DNA of 64,000 nucleotides from Aeromicrobium marinum DSM 15272. Lineage in GTDB: Bacteria > Actinomycetota > Actinomycetes > Propionibacteriales > Nocardioidaceae. This document shows positions 34,392 to 43,299 of this stretch, one piece after another. Each line of letters opens with the position of its first letter. Position 1 is the stretch's first letter. The stretch is from positions 1-64,000 of the forward strand of contig NZ_CM001024.1 of assembly GCF_000160775.2 (NCBI RefSeq), read 5' to 3'. Under the pieces are notes generated by a model. It was not told the origin of the DNA and ran no database searches. It saw only the letters and a program-made list of their open reading frames with translations. The translations under genes were made by a program, and so were the position numbers.

Positions 34392-34692
34392 AGATCACCA
34401 CGACCCCGCGGGCCCAGCACTCGTCGCTGGTGCCGTCCACGGCGAACAGGTCCACACGGGAGGGCTCGGCAGCGATGACGACCGCGACCTGCGCCTTGTC
34501 GACCGCCCAGACCAGGTCGGTGCCGTCGACCGTCGCCGCCCACGTCTGACCCGAGGAGAACCGCAGCTCGGCCGACAGGCTCTCAGGCCACGGCTCGCCG
34601 TCGTCAGCCTGGACGACCTGACGGAAGTCCGCCCCGGAGGTGAGGATCACCTTCAACGGCAGCGGGTCGGCACCGAACTGGACCTCAGGCAC
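34384..34692 (-). CDS. LtfC/gp6-like beta-sandwich protein
   Basis: A 102-aa protein resembling the LtfC/p132/Gp6 beta-sandwich family of actinophages: DPLPLKVILTSGADFRQVVQADDGEPWPESLSAELRFSSGQTWAATVDGTDLVWAVDKAQVAVV. It sits between lysis and fibre genes, as these proteins do elsewhere. Role unclear, probably structural. Confidence 0.55.
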   Translation of the reverse strand: MPEVQFGADPLPLKVILTSGADFRQVVQADDGEPWPESLSAELRFSSGQTWAATVDGTDLVWAVDKAQVAVVIAAEPSRVDLFAVDGTSDECWARGVVVICA

Positions 34693-34819
34693 GGCGCTTC
34701 TCCTTCTTGCGGTCGATCAGCTCGCAGCCGGCCGCTAGGACCGCGCCCGCCAGGGCAGCGCCGACGACGCCCCCGCAGAACAGCGTCAGGAGGACGAGGT
34801 TCGGGGTCGTGGTGAACAT
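34685..34819 (-). CDS. Single-helix membrane protein of the lysis module
   Basis: A 44-aa protein: one helix (residues 8-30) then a basic tail RKKEKRRA. Its ATG at 34819 touches the holin stop. A second holin-like or anti-holin protein is possible from position and size. Confidence 0.55.
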   Translation of the reverse strand: MFTTTPNLVLLTLFCGGVVGAALAGAVLAAGCELIDRKKEKRRA

Positions 34820-35046
34820 CAGGCGCTGCCGAGACGTGCAGTGTCGTCGCCGACCCTCGTGGCCACGACCGACTTGCAGATGGACGCGAGGGCCGCGAGG
34901 CCGGCGATCGACAGGGACCCCGTCCAGTCGACGTCCAGCCAGCCGGTCTGCCCGGCGACCCACGACGCGGGGAGGACCTCGGCGAACGTGGCGAGGGCCC
35001 GCTCCGCGGCGTCGCGGGCGAAGGCCCGGGAGAAGATCGTGCTCAC
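34819..35046 (-). CDS. Holin, phage r1t family
   Basis: A 75-aa holin. The pattern FARDAAERALATFAEVLPASWVA..LDVDWTGSLSIAGLAALASICKSVVATRVGD matches the r1t holin family: an amphipathic N-terminal helix, LDVDW turn, then a membrane helix. It opens the membrane for the endolysin. GTG 35046 overlaps the endolysin stop (GTGA). Confidence 0.83.
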   Translation of the reverse strand: MSTIFSRAFARDAAERALATFAEVLPASWVAGQTGWLDVDWTGSLSIAGLAALASICKSVVATRVGDDTARLGSA

Positions 35047-35909
35047 GACTTGCCTCCGATCCGGTCCGCCAAGAGCGCCAGGACCTTCTCCGCGAGGTCG
35101 TCGTCGAGCGACTCCACGACCTGCTGGGCGATCTCGTCGACGTCGGCGCCTTCGATGGCGGTGATCTGGTCGCCCAGGTTCCCCTCGATCTGCGCCAGGC
35201 GCTCCCACAGAGTCGGGCCGAGCTTCCAGTCCGCGCCGGCGCCCAGCGGCCTGATGTCGTACCGCAGCGCCCGGGCCAGGAAGTGCCTGAAGATCTCGTA
35301 CTGCTCTTCGGTGTTCTGCATGTCGTCGTCTCCTTGGGTCACTCCGGCCACGGCGGCGCGGAAGGCGTTCATGTCGATCAGGCGGCCGTTCACGCCGGGG
35401 TCCCACTTCCCGGAGGTGCTGATCTCCCCGTGCGCGGCCACCCGGGAGCGGGGCCACCCGTAGTGGTCGCACAGCGCGGCGCAGAGCCGGTGATACGCGC
35501 GGGATTGGGTGTCGGACCAGCCCTCGTAGGCGGAGTTCATGGCCTCGATGCCGATCGCCTGCGTGTTGCCGTCGCCGGCCGACACCCACCCACCCCAGGA
35601 GCGGACCTTGCCGGCGTGGTTGGCGCGCCCCGCGGCGATGACGTAGACGGTGCCGTCGCGACCGAGCCCGATCTGGCACAGCGGACCGGGGAGTTCGCGG
35701 TGACCGGTGGACAGTCCGATGCGGGCGTAGTCCTCCTCGCGGCGGGTCAGCTCCGCCCCCGAGTAGTGATCCGACAAGGTGTCGGCAGTGTGGTGCGCTG
35801 CGACGCCGCGGGGCGAGAACGTGCCAGGGCGGCCCTCGTGCTTCCAGCCCGGGACCTCCACGACTCGGAGGCCGGACTTCCTGCAGGCGTCGGCGAGGTC
35901 AGTCAGCAT
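35043..35909 (-). CDS. Endolysin, N-acetylmuramoyl-L-alanine amidase
   Basis: A 288-aa peptidoglycan amidase (PGRP/Amidase_2 domain, about 15-185). Zinc-ligand His39 or His40 in VAAHHTAD, His160 in VAAHGEIS and Asp170 in GKWDPG are in place. The C-terminal ~90 residues form acidic helices (TEEQYEIFRHFLARALRYDI..., ADVDEIAQQVVESLDDDLAEKVLALLADRI), perhaps a multimerisation or wall-binding region. No signal peptide, so it relies on the holin. Confidence 0.92.
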   Translation of the reverse strand: MLTDLADACRKSGLRVVEVPGWKHEGRPGTFSPRGVAAHHTADTLSDHYSGAELTRREEDYARIGLSTGHRELPGPLCQIGLGRDGTVYVIAAGRANHAGKVRSWGGWVSAGDGNTQAIGIEAMNSAYEGWSDTQSRAYHRLCAALCDHYGWPRSRVAAHGEISTSGKWDPGVNGRLIDMNAFRAAVAGVTQGDDDMQNTEEQYEIFRHFLARALRYDIRPLGAGADWKLGPTLWERLAQIEGNLGDQITAIEGADVDEIAQQVVESLDDDLAEKVLALLADRIGGKS

Positions 35910-35957
35910 GGCGGTCTCCGATGAAGTTGTGGGCTTGATTCGGTCGAGATGAAGCGA

Positions 35958-36671
35958 TCAGGGCTCGGGGGTCTCGGCCGGCGGCTCGAGGAGCGCGACC
36001 CGGCACGGGCCCGCGTCCTGGGCGGCACCGTCGGTGTAGGTCACGAGCCACCGGCCGTCGTCCTGGCACTGCAGCGAAGCGATCCCCCGACCGGCCGGTC
36101 CCGGATCTCCGGTAGCGCCAGGGGCGCCGGGGATCGGCTCGGGGATCAGGGGGCGGATCAGTGCCAGCAGTCGCTCGTTCGACGGCGTAGTGCCGTCGAG
36201 ACCGCGCTGCCCTCGGCACGCGTCGTTCGCGCAGAACGCGGCCACCTCGGCAGGCAGGAGGTCCTGCAGGGCCGGGGCGAGCACCGCGGGCAGCAGTCGC
36301 GCCACCGACACCGTGACCTGCGCCTGCGTGGCGCTCCGACCGTCCACGCCGTCGCGCCCCGGTCGGCCCTCCCGCGGCGGCTCGGTGACCTCATCCTCGA
36401 TCGCATCGCGAGTGTCCTCGGCGTCGTTGCACAGGCCGGCCTCGCGGACGGTCTCCCCGAACTCGTCCTCGACCGCGCACGCACGGATGACCTGCTCGGC
36501 CAGCTCGGTCCCGCGCTGGGCGGCGTCGGCGTTCGTGACGGCGGCTGCAGCGTTCTGCTGCGCCTCCTGGCGTTGGCCGGTGTAGGCGTTCCACCAGCCG
36601 GCTGTCGCGACGATCACGAGCACGGCGATGGCGATGCCCGCCCAACCGCCACGCATCCTGGGTCTACGCAT
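35958..36671 (-). CDS. Membrane-anchored protein with collagen-like stretches
   Basis: About 237 aa: one N-terminal helix (about 8-27 from MRRPRMRGGWAGIAIAVLVIVATAGWW), a coiled-coil-like region (QRQEAQQNAAAAVTNADAAQRGTEL), two short collagen-like segments (GRPGRDGVDGRS and GAPGATGDPGPAGRG) and paired cysteines (CANDAC, CQDDGRW..GPC). ATG 36671 is chosen because it overlaps the previous stop; an ATG at 36728 is possible. Located in the lysis module; could span the envelope. Not a recognised family. Confidence 0.55.
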   Translation of the reverse strand: MRRPRMRGGWAGIAIAVLVIVATAGWWNAYTGQRQEAQQNAAAAVTNADAAQRGTELAEQVIRACAVEDEFGETVREAGLCNDAEDTRDAIEDEVTEPPREGRPGRDGVDGRSATQAQVTVSVARLLPAVLAPALQDLLPAEVAAFCANDACRGQRGLDGTTPSNERLLALIRPLIPEPIPGAPGATGDPGPAGRGIASLQCQDDGRWLVTYTDGAAQDAGPCRVALLEPPAETPEP

Positions 36672-36849
36672 CTGGGGTCCCCCCGAGGGTCTCAACCTGC
36701 TTGCGGAGTCTGGCGATCGTGTGGTCACGGTCGCGGATGGTGGCGTCCCGTTCAGCGAGCTGCCGGACGGCGGGACGCCAGGTGGTGATCAGTGCGACGA
36801 GTACGGAGCCGAGTGACGCGATGAGCGCGACCTGCACGGACGGTTCCAC
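36664..36849 (-). CDS. Small membrane protein with coiled coil
   Basis: A 61-aa protein from GTG 36849: a TM helix (about 6-24), then RQLAERDATIRDRDHTIARLRKQVETLGG, a clear heptad-like coiled coil. Size and design recall i-spanin-like or holin-associated proteins, but actinophages rarely encode classic spanins, so the role is open. Confidence 0.55.
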   Translation of the reverse strand: MEPSVQVALIASLGSVLVALITTWRPAVRQLAERDATIRDRDHTIARLRKQVETLGGTPDA

Positions 36850-36851
36850 GG

Positions 36852-37124
36852 CTACTTCCCCCTGTGCTCGGACTCCCGGACGATCGTGATGGCCATGAAC
36901 CCGTTCAGGACCGCCATGGCGGTCAGACCGCCCCACGACACGAGATCGAACGGCACCGCGTAGTCGTAGGCCTTGGCCTGCCCGGCGAGGACGTACAGCA
37001 GGACGCCGCCGAGGCCGACGAACACGCCGCGGATGTACCAGGGGCGCATCTGCCAGAGCGTGGCGGCGAACGGCGCCCAGAGCAGCACAGCGACGATCGC
37101 GTGGACGAACAGGACCAGGCGCAC
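36852..37124 (-). CDS. Three-helix membrane protein, possible holin
   Basis: A 90-aa protein with three hydrophobic helices (about 4-24, 32-50 and 62-82) and a charged tail ESEHRGK. It precedes the lysis genes; holin-like features make it a second holin candidate beside the r1t-type one. GTG start. Confidence 0.55.
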   Translation of the reverse strand: MRLVLFVHAIVAVLLWAPFAATLWQMRPWYIRGVFVGLGGVLLYVLAGQAKAYDYAVPFDLVSWGGLTAMAVLNGFMAITIVRESEHRGK

Positions 37125-37126
37125 GA

Positions 37127-38725
37127 CTACCTCCGTGTCCTTGCGTTGGTGAGCTGGACGAGCAACCGGTCCTGGTTGAGGAACGGTGCGTCGAGCTCCA
37201 GGACGGCCGCCGCGCTGCCGCTGTCGAACGACGTGTCCACGATCCGCGCGACCGTGACCCCGTCAGGGCTGGTCGCGTTCAGGGAATCGGGGGTGGACTG
37301 CACGCCGCGGATCCGCACGAGCTCGCGGGGGCGGATCTCCCACGGCATCGCCGGCCGGCCCTCGACGTGGTCCCAGATCGGGCGGGCGACGGTCAGGCGG
37401 CCGGCGTTCGGCGGGACCAGGTGGTCGGCGAGGAACGCCTCCCCGAACTGTGTGGCCTGGGCGCTCGTGCCGACTTCAGTGCCGGCGTCGATCGTGGCGG
37501 TCCGCTCGATGCCGGCCGCGGCGAGCACGTCGGACTCCTGCGTCACCGTGGTGGTCTGTTCGTCGCCGGCGGCGTCACGCCACCTGACGACCACGGTGGT
37601 GTAGATCTCCGAGCCCGGGGAGGGGGAGTCGAACCCGTCGACCACCGACGCCTCGTACCGGACCTCGGTGGGCAGGGCCTTGAACTCGGTGCGCCAGCGG
37701 CCGTTCGGCTGCCGCTCCCACACCGCCCACGTGAACCCTGACTCCGCCTCGAGCACGTCGTCCATGACCCCTCGGGGGGTGATGCCGGACAGCCAGGCGA
37801 GCTGGGTGAACTCGAACGAGGCCGGGTCGATGTCGGCGTTCTCGATGTCCAGGCGCGGGCAGAACCGGGCGACGACGTCGACGAAGGCCCGGTCGGCGGT
37901 GAGGAACGATGCCGAGTACACGCTCGTGTTGAGCGGTTCCCGGTCCTGGCCGAGCAGGCGGGCGTACACGATCGCCGCGCGCAAGGTTGACCAGGAGGTG
38001 TCTCCGACGGGCCCGGCGGCGTTGTACCGCCATGCGAGCTTCGGGACGGTGGTGTTGGGCCAGTCGGCCTGCGCGAACGCCACGAACACCGTCGACAGCG
38101 ACCCCAGCCACGGGTAGGAGGCGTGGAGTGTCGATGCGGCCAGGGGGGTGACGCCGGACCGGAGGTCGATGAACCTGGAACCGGTCTCGCCGGAGATGTG
38201 GGTGAAGCCGATCGCGCCGAGCAGCTGCCCGCAGTTGAACAGGTTCCGGTACCAGGCGAACGTGACGTCACCGATGGCGACGGTCCCGCGGGCGGTGAAC
38301 GTGTACCCGGGCTCGGAGTTGTTCGGGCTGGACCCGATGGCGACGGACTGCTCCTTGCGGGACGACTGCTGCTCGTCCCACGAGGAGAGGCTGGAGTCGA
38401 CCAGCATGTAGGGGCGGTTCGTGTCGGTCATCGACGCGATGCCCTCACCGATCGCCGCGAGCTCGGCGACCTGGCCGGCACGGTCCGCGGTGCGTCCCGG
38501 CTCCAGCAGCCGTCCGTCCCACACCACGTTGCCGGTGGAGCCGTCGAACACCGTCAGCTGCGAGAACGGTTCGACCTCGCTCTCACGGATCGGACGGGCG
38601 AGGCGGACGGTGCAGGTGGCGTACCCGCCGACGGCCTTGGCGCTGAACCGCAGGTCGGACACCTGTCGGGTGATCATCCGCTCCCCGGTCGACTGCGACA
38701 GCCGCACCGTCAGCGGGACTCTCAC
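37127..38725 (-). CDS. Minor tail protein (tail hub/baseplate-like)
   Basis: A 532-aa protein starting with a beta-rich ring domain (PLTVRLSQSTGERMITRQVSDLRFSAKAVGGYATCTVRLARP) typical of gp27/Tal-like hub proteins in actinophage tails, then a large helical and beta middle region. The ATG overlaps the previous gene by 4 bp. The order tape measure, Dit-like, hub-like is the standard tail-tip order. Confidence 0.7.
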   Translation of the reverse strand: MRVPLTVRLSQSTGERMITRQVSDLRFSAKAVGGYATCTVRLARPIRESEVEPFSQLTVFDGSTGNVVWDGRLLEPGRTADRAGQVAELAAIGEGIASMTDTNRPYMLVDSSLSSWDEQQSSRKEQSVAIGSSPNNSEPGYTFTARGTVAIGDVTFAWYRNLFNCGQLLGAIGFTHISGETGSRFIDLRSGVTPLAASTLHASYPWLGSLSTVFVAFAQADWPNTTVPKLAWRYNAAGPVGDTSWSTLRAAIVYARLLGQDREPLNTSVYSASFLTADRAFVDVVARFCPRLDIENADIDPASFEFTQLAWLSGITPRGVMDDVLEAESGFTWAVWERQPNGRWRTEFKALPTEVRYEASVVDGFDSPSPGSEIYTTVVVRWRDAAGDEQTTTVTQESDVLAAAGIERTATIDAGTEVGTSAQATQFGEAFLADHLVPPNAGRLTVARPIWDHVEGRPAMPWEIRPRELVRIRGVQSTPDSLNATSPDGVTVARIVDTSFDSGSAAAVLELDAPFLNQDRLLVQLTNARTRR

Positions 38726-40158
38726 TCGACACCGCGCAGGTACAGGTACCGGGGGAAGTAGGACCAGGACACCACCGTGGTGGTGTTGAGCGGGTCGGGG
38801 ATCTCCGCGTTCTGCCCGGACTCATTGCCGGTGCCGTTGTTCTCGAACGCCACGACCGGCAGGAACGACAGCTTCGTCGGCCCACCGGGGCGAACGGTCG
38901 GTAGGTCGCCCTCGAGGCCGCCCATGTACCGGTTCTGGTCACCAACGGCTGCGGACCAGGAAGCGTAGCGGCGGTCGTTGATGCCGTCGAGGATCGCCAT
39001 GGTCGGGTCGGAGTAGTTGCCCGGGTCGGTCGGGTAGGTCGACTGGGTGGCGTACCGGCAGTCGGGGCCGACGGGGATGAACATCAGCAGGTCGATGTCG
39101 ATCGTGGCGCCGGTGGTGTCCAGGAACTGGATCAGCAGTGACATGTCCTGGGTGTCGACCGGGGGGCTCAGGTTGAACGGGTCGCTGTCCTCCACCGATG
39201 CGGTCGGCAGGCGGGTGACGCCCAGGTCGAACCACTCCGGACCCACAGCCGTCCCCCGGAGGAGCCGCGCGAACGCGTTGCCGACCTTCGCTGAGACCCG
39301 GCCACCGCTGAGCTTCGCGCGCAGGAACACCCGGTAGTCGCGTGCGCCGGCCACCGGGGTCACAGTGATCGGAAGGATGCGGCTGGCGTTGATGGACGAC
39401 GTCGTGACCCGGTACCGGTTGCCGGTCGTCATGGTCGCATCCGCCGTGAACGTCGCGGTGGTGCCGCCGCCGACACCAGTCCCGGTGGGGGCCGCGGTGA
39501 TCGGGTCCGGCACCCCGATGCCGTTCGGGATGTGCCACGACGACACCACTGACCGGTACTTCGCCTCGTTGAACGCCACCGCCGGCGGGTACTTCGCCGG
39601 GGTCTGGAACGCCAACCACAGCGGCGACTCCACGTCGCCCTTCGCCCACGGCACCTCCGCGCCCATCGGGTTGTCGACCGAGTCACCCAAGGCGTTGTTC
39701 AGGATCTCCACGACCCCGGACACGTTCAGACCGAACGCGAACGGGTGCGCCGGGATCGCCAGCGACACCTCACGCTGTGGGGCCGCCGTCAGCATCATGT
39801 CGACCACCGACGTGTCCGCCCGCTTCGTGCGGAAGAACACCGGATCGTCCGTCGCCGTCGGCTGCCACATCAGCCACGACTCATCCCGGTCCAGGATCCG
39901 CAACAGGGTCTGCAGGTCCGTCGCGTGCTCCATCGGGGACCCGTCGTACTTCCCCAGCTCGATCACGATCTGCCGGTCCTCATACGTCGACGACGCCTCC
40001 CACGACCCGTCAGCGAACGACGACACCTGAGACTGACGCCGCAACCTCGGAGGAGAGAACGACGTCCCTACCCGCGGACCCCACTCACCGGCGAAGTCGA
40101 ACAGGACGGTCGGGCTCGGGTCGATCCTGTCGACGAACCGCAGAATGCAGTCAGACAC
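38722..40158 (-). CDS. Distal tail (Dit-like) protein
   Basis: A 478-aa protein. The first ~160 residues (SFADGSWEASSTYEDRQIVIELGKYDGSPMEHATDLQTLLRILDRDESWLMWQP...) resemble the ring-forming N-terminal domain of Dit proteins; the centre (about 210-320) is a likely carbohydrate-binding-type beta insertion (TATFTADATMTTGNRYRVTTSS). It follows the tape measure directly. Confidence 0.72.
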   Translation of the reverse strand: MSDCILRFVDRIDPSPTVLFDFAGEWGPRVGTSFSPPRLRRQSQVSSFADGSWEASSTYEDRQIVIELGKYDGSPMEHATDLQTLLRILDRDESWLMWQPTATDDPVFFRTKRADTSVVDMMLTAAPQREVSLAIPAHPFAFGLNVSGVVEILNNALGDSVDNPMGAEVPWAKGDVESPLWLAFQTPAKYPPAVAFNEAKYRSVVSSWHIPNGIGVPDPITAAPTGTGVGGGTTATFTADATMTTGNRYRVTTSSINASRILPITVTPVAGARDYRVFLRAKLSGGRVSAKVGNAFARLLRGTAVGPEWFDLGVTRLPTASVEDSDPFNLSPPVDTQDMSLLIQFLDTTGATIDIDLLMFIPVGPDCRYATQSTYPTDPGNYSDPTMAILDGINDRRYASWSAAVGDQNRYMGGLEGDLPTVRPGGPTKLSFLPVVAFENNGTGNESGQNAEIPDPLNTTTVVSWSYFPRYLYLRGVE

Positions 40159-40161
40159 CGT

Positions 40162-42753
40162 TCAGCCTCCCTGGAGGATCACGCGCATGTCACCGCGCTG
40201 GTCAGCACGCCACGACGCGTTCGAAAGAGCCCGCGCAACCTCAGAACCGATCGCACGAGCAAGGTCACGAGGGAACGGATCAGCCGTCCCGCCGCTGGGC
40301 GACACCGCGCCCTGCGCGTAGGAGTTCACACCGAGGCGCTTGCCGGTCTCGGCCCAGATCTCCAACGACCGCTGACGCTTCGACCGGGCATGCGGGATGT
40401 ACGACTCGCCCTCGGTCTCCGGCTCGGCCCAGACCCGCCACGCGCCAGCAGGAGCCATCTGCGCCACATGGTTCTCCCGCATCCCACCGTCGCGGTAGAA
40501 GTCCAAGACGGCACCGTTGCGCTCCGGGATGGCGAGCATTTCAGCGACCGATCGTGAAGAACGGTTTCCGGTCTGGGCGTACCGCGACTCGTACACCGAG
40601 ACGATTCGTGTGGTTACGACGCGCCCGTCGATCGAGTTGAGCGCGTCGCGGGCAGTCGCGGCGGCCGGTGACACTTGATCGAATGCGCGCAGGAGGGTGT
40701 CGACCTGCTCGGGTGTCAGGTTGTACGTCGCGATCAGCTGGTCGATCTGCGCCTGAGTCGGGTCATAGTTCAGGTTGGCCAGTTCGACCTTGACCTCTTC
40801 TGGGAGGCCAGAGAGTGCCTCATCCCACGTTGCGATCGCGGCCGACGCGACGAGCGCCTTCTTCTCCGCCTCGGTGAACTCGTCGCCGACGATGCCGAGG
40901 GCAGTCGACAGTTCGTTGAGGGCGGTGACACGGGATCCGTTGGCCAGTTCGATCCTGGTGGCGCCGGCACCGCTGGCGAACAGCTCCTGTTCACGCTGCA
41001 AGGCCGCGTTCACCCGATCTCGGGCGTCGGCCTCTCCGAGGACGTACCCGACCAAGTCACGCGACGCGATGCCGAGCTTCTCGGCCGCCTGCAGTGCATT
41101 GGTCTGCGCGAGCCCGTCGAACACCAGCGCCCGAGTCGCCTCCGTCGCCGACGCGGTGATCCCGTCCAGAGATGCCGCGTACTCGTCGACCGATGGGCGG
41201 CCGGTGTCGAATGCCTCCGACGCGTCACGGGTCGAGGCAGCCATCGCAGCGATCGTGCCGGCGCCGGCTCCCAGCGCTCCTCCGATCGGACCGCCGACAG
41301 CGAACCCCAGGAGCGCACCGGATGCAACTGTTCCGAGCACTCCGAGTCCCTCGTTCACCTCGCCGAGTTCGGACGCGGTGGCGGCGAGACCGAGCCCAGC
41401 GAACATGGCACCACCGCGAGCGAACAGCGCACCTCTGGTCAGCGCGTCGCCGTTGGTGGTGAGCGCGCTCAGGGTGTTTGCCAGGCTCGTGAATCCAGTG
41501 ATGGCTCGTGACACGGCGAACCCGCTGCCGCCGAGAGCGGCAGTCAGCGCGAGGAACTTCAGCGTCGACTGCTGGACTCCGTCAGGGAGGTCCGAGAACC
41601 AGCCCGTGAGGTCCGCGACCGCCTCGCTGAGATCCTTGACCATCGGCAACGCCGCCGCACCAACGTCGATCAGGTTGTCCTTGATCCCGTTCCACGCGAT
41701 CTGCACCTGAGCAGCCGCTGTGCCGGTGCGCTTCTCGTACTCCTCCGACAGTGCGGTGTTCTCGGCCCACGCTTCGGCGCCGAGATCCAGAGACTTGGTC
41801 AGCAGATCGCCCGAGGACGCCATGCCGAGCAGCGCGCGCGTGACGCGGATGTCGGACTGTCCCAAGTTGTCCAGCAGCGTGAAGACGTCGCCGCCTGCGT
41901 CATTGATTCGTCCGAGGCCCTGGGTGAACGCATCGAACGCACGCGCAGGGGACTCCTCGAAGGCGCGCGAGAAGTCGCCAATGGATTGACCGGCGACGTC
42001 GGCCCAGATCTGCAGGTCGTCGGAGCCGGTCTTCACGGCCTTCGCCATGTCCATGAGGATCCGTGAGACCGATGAGCCGCCGGCCTCAGCCTCGATGCCC
42101 ACGGACGCGAGCGCGTTCGCCAGTGCCAGGACTTCGGACTCGGCCAGGCCGACGGTCTGGCCGGCACCGGCGAGGTTCTGGGCCATCTGGATGATGTCCC
42201 GCTCAGTAGAGGCGCCGTTGTTGCCGAGCGACACGAGTGCAGCACCGAGGTTGTCCACGTCCTCAGGGGCGGTCTGCATGACGTTCATCAGCTGAGCGAT
42301 CGACGTCGCTGCTTCGTCGGCGCTGAGGTTGGTCGTCTCGCCGAGCTGAAGCATGATTCGGCTGAAATCAGCAACATCAGCTGTGGCCACACCCAACTGT
42401 CCAGCGGCCTCAGCAACCGCGGCGATCTCCGCGTGGGTCGACGGCATCGTTCTAGCCATCTCCCGCAGTTCGTCCTCGAGCGCCGCCAGTTCCTCGGTGG
42501 TGCCGTTGACGGTCTTCTGCACCCCAGCCCACGCAGACTCCCAGTCGACCGCGGCCTTGACGGACAGCCCTACGGCGCCGGCTGCAGCGAGACCCATCAC
42601 CCCGAACGCAGTGCCCAGTTCGTTGATCGCTTGCCGGCGTTCGGCAGACTGCTGCAGCGCCTTGTCGAACTGCGAGACCGAGACCTGCGCCTTCGCGAGG
42701 CCCGACTGAAGGCCTTCGGTACGAGCCCCGATCTTGATCCACAGTTCGCGCAT
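40162..42753 (-). CDS. Tail tape measure protein
   Basis: An 863-aa protein of the TP901-type tape measure family. It begins with the coiled MRELWIKIGARTEGLQSGLAKAQVSVSQFDKAL, includes the conserved block MARTMPSTHAEIAAVAEAAGQLGVATADVADFSRIMLQLGETTNLSADEAATSIAQLMNV, and hydrophobic stretches around 380-500 that may insert in the host membrane. At roughly 0.15 nm per residue the tail would be about 130 nm. It follows the frameshifted chaperone pair, as expected. Confidence 0.92.
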   Translation of the reverse strand: MRELWIKIGARTEGLQSGLAKAQVSVSQFDKALQQSAERRQAINELGTAFGVMGLAAAGAVGLSVKAAVDWESAWAGVQKTVNGTTEELAALEDELREMARTMPSTHAEIAAVAEAAGQLGVATADVADFSRIMLQLGETTNLSADEAATSIAQLMNVMQTAPEDVDNLGAALVSLGNNGASTERDIIQMAQNLAGAGQTVGLAESEVLALANALASVGIEAEAGGSSVSRILMDMAKAVKTGSDDLQIWADVAGQSIGDFSRAFEESPARAFDAFTQGLGRINDAGGDVFTLLDNLGQSDIRVTRALLGMASSGDLLTKSLDLGAEAWAENTALSEEYEKRTGTAAAQVQIAWNGIKDNLIDVGAAALPMVKDLSEAVADLTGWFSDLPDGVQQSTLKFLALTAALGGSGFAVSRAITGFTSLANTLSALTTNGDALTRGALFARGGAMFAGLGLAATASELGEVNEGLGVLGTVASGALLGFAVGGPIGGALGAGAGTIAAMAASTRDASEAFDTGRPSVDEYAASLDGITASATEATRALVFDGLAQTNALQAAEKLGIASRDLVGYVLGEADARDRVNAALQREQELFASGAGATRIELANGSRVTALNELSTALGIVGDEFTEAEKKALVASAAIATWDEALSGLPEEVKVELANLNYDPTQAQIDQLIATYNLTPEQVDTLLRAFDQVSPAAATARDALNSIDGRVVTTRIVSVYESRYAQTGNRSSRSVAEMLAIPERNGAVLDFYRDGGMRENHVAQMAPAGAWRVWAEPETEGESYIPHARSKRQRSLEIWAETGKRLGVNSYAQGAVSPSGGTADPFPRDLARAIGSEVARALSNASWRADQRGDMRVILQGG

Positions 42754-42807
42754 GAGTCCTCCGGACGTGTGGTTTTGCGATGCGAGTGGCTGTTGTCTAC
42801 GTGCTGC

Positions 42808-43299
42808 TCACCGCGGAGGTGCCGCTGGTGGATCTCCGCGGGTCGTGAACGGTCCCGGCAGGAGATCGTCAGGAATGGGCTCGTGTCGGTCGACCCAGAA
42901 GACTTGGTGACGGCAGTCGCACGTGCCGTCGTCCTTGTGCCGGTGCGACTTCATCCACTGCGCGCGGCGAGCGTCTTCGGCCTCGCAGTCAAGACACGCC
43001 ACGCGGGCGTTCTCGACCATGCGGACCTTCGTGGCGTCCATCCCGGTGGACGGATGGTGGCCACGCTGACACTTCATGTGCTCATAGGCTGCGTAGGCCA
43101 AGACCTTCCTGCGCGCCTCGTCGTCCCACTCGGGCTCGCGGGTGACGATCGTCCGGCCCGTGAACGTGCCGTCCTGGTCGAAGTGCTCGTGGACCTCTTC
43201 GGGTTCCCAGCCCTCAAACCGACGCGGCGATACCCCGGCGGCAAGGGCGACAGCTACGCGCTCGCGCTGCCCGCGAGAATCAGCGAGAGGTGTTCCGCT
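42808..43299 (-). CDS. Tail assembly chaperone, frameshift extension (gpT-like)
   Basis: Read only by -1 frameshifting from the gpG-like frame; adds 163 residues beginning SGTPLADSRGQRERVAVALAAGVSPRRFEGW. The region has Cys/His pairs (CQRGHH, CLDCEAED, CDCRH) that could bind zinc. Together with the first 177 residues the fusion is about 340 aa. The extension is open from 43359 in its own frame, but no start codon with a ribosome site supports separate translation. It ends 54 bases before the tape measure gene. Confidence 0.86.
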   Translation of the reverse strand, partial: SGTPLADSRGQRERVAVALAAGVSPRRFEGWEPEEVHEHFDQDGTFTGRTIVTREPEWDDEARRKVLAYAAYEHMKCQRGHHPSTGMDATKVRMVENARVACLDCEAEDARRAQWMKSHRHKDDGTCDCRHQVFWVDRHEPIPDDLLPGPFTTRGDPPAAPPR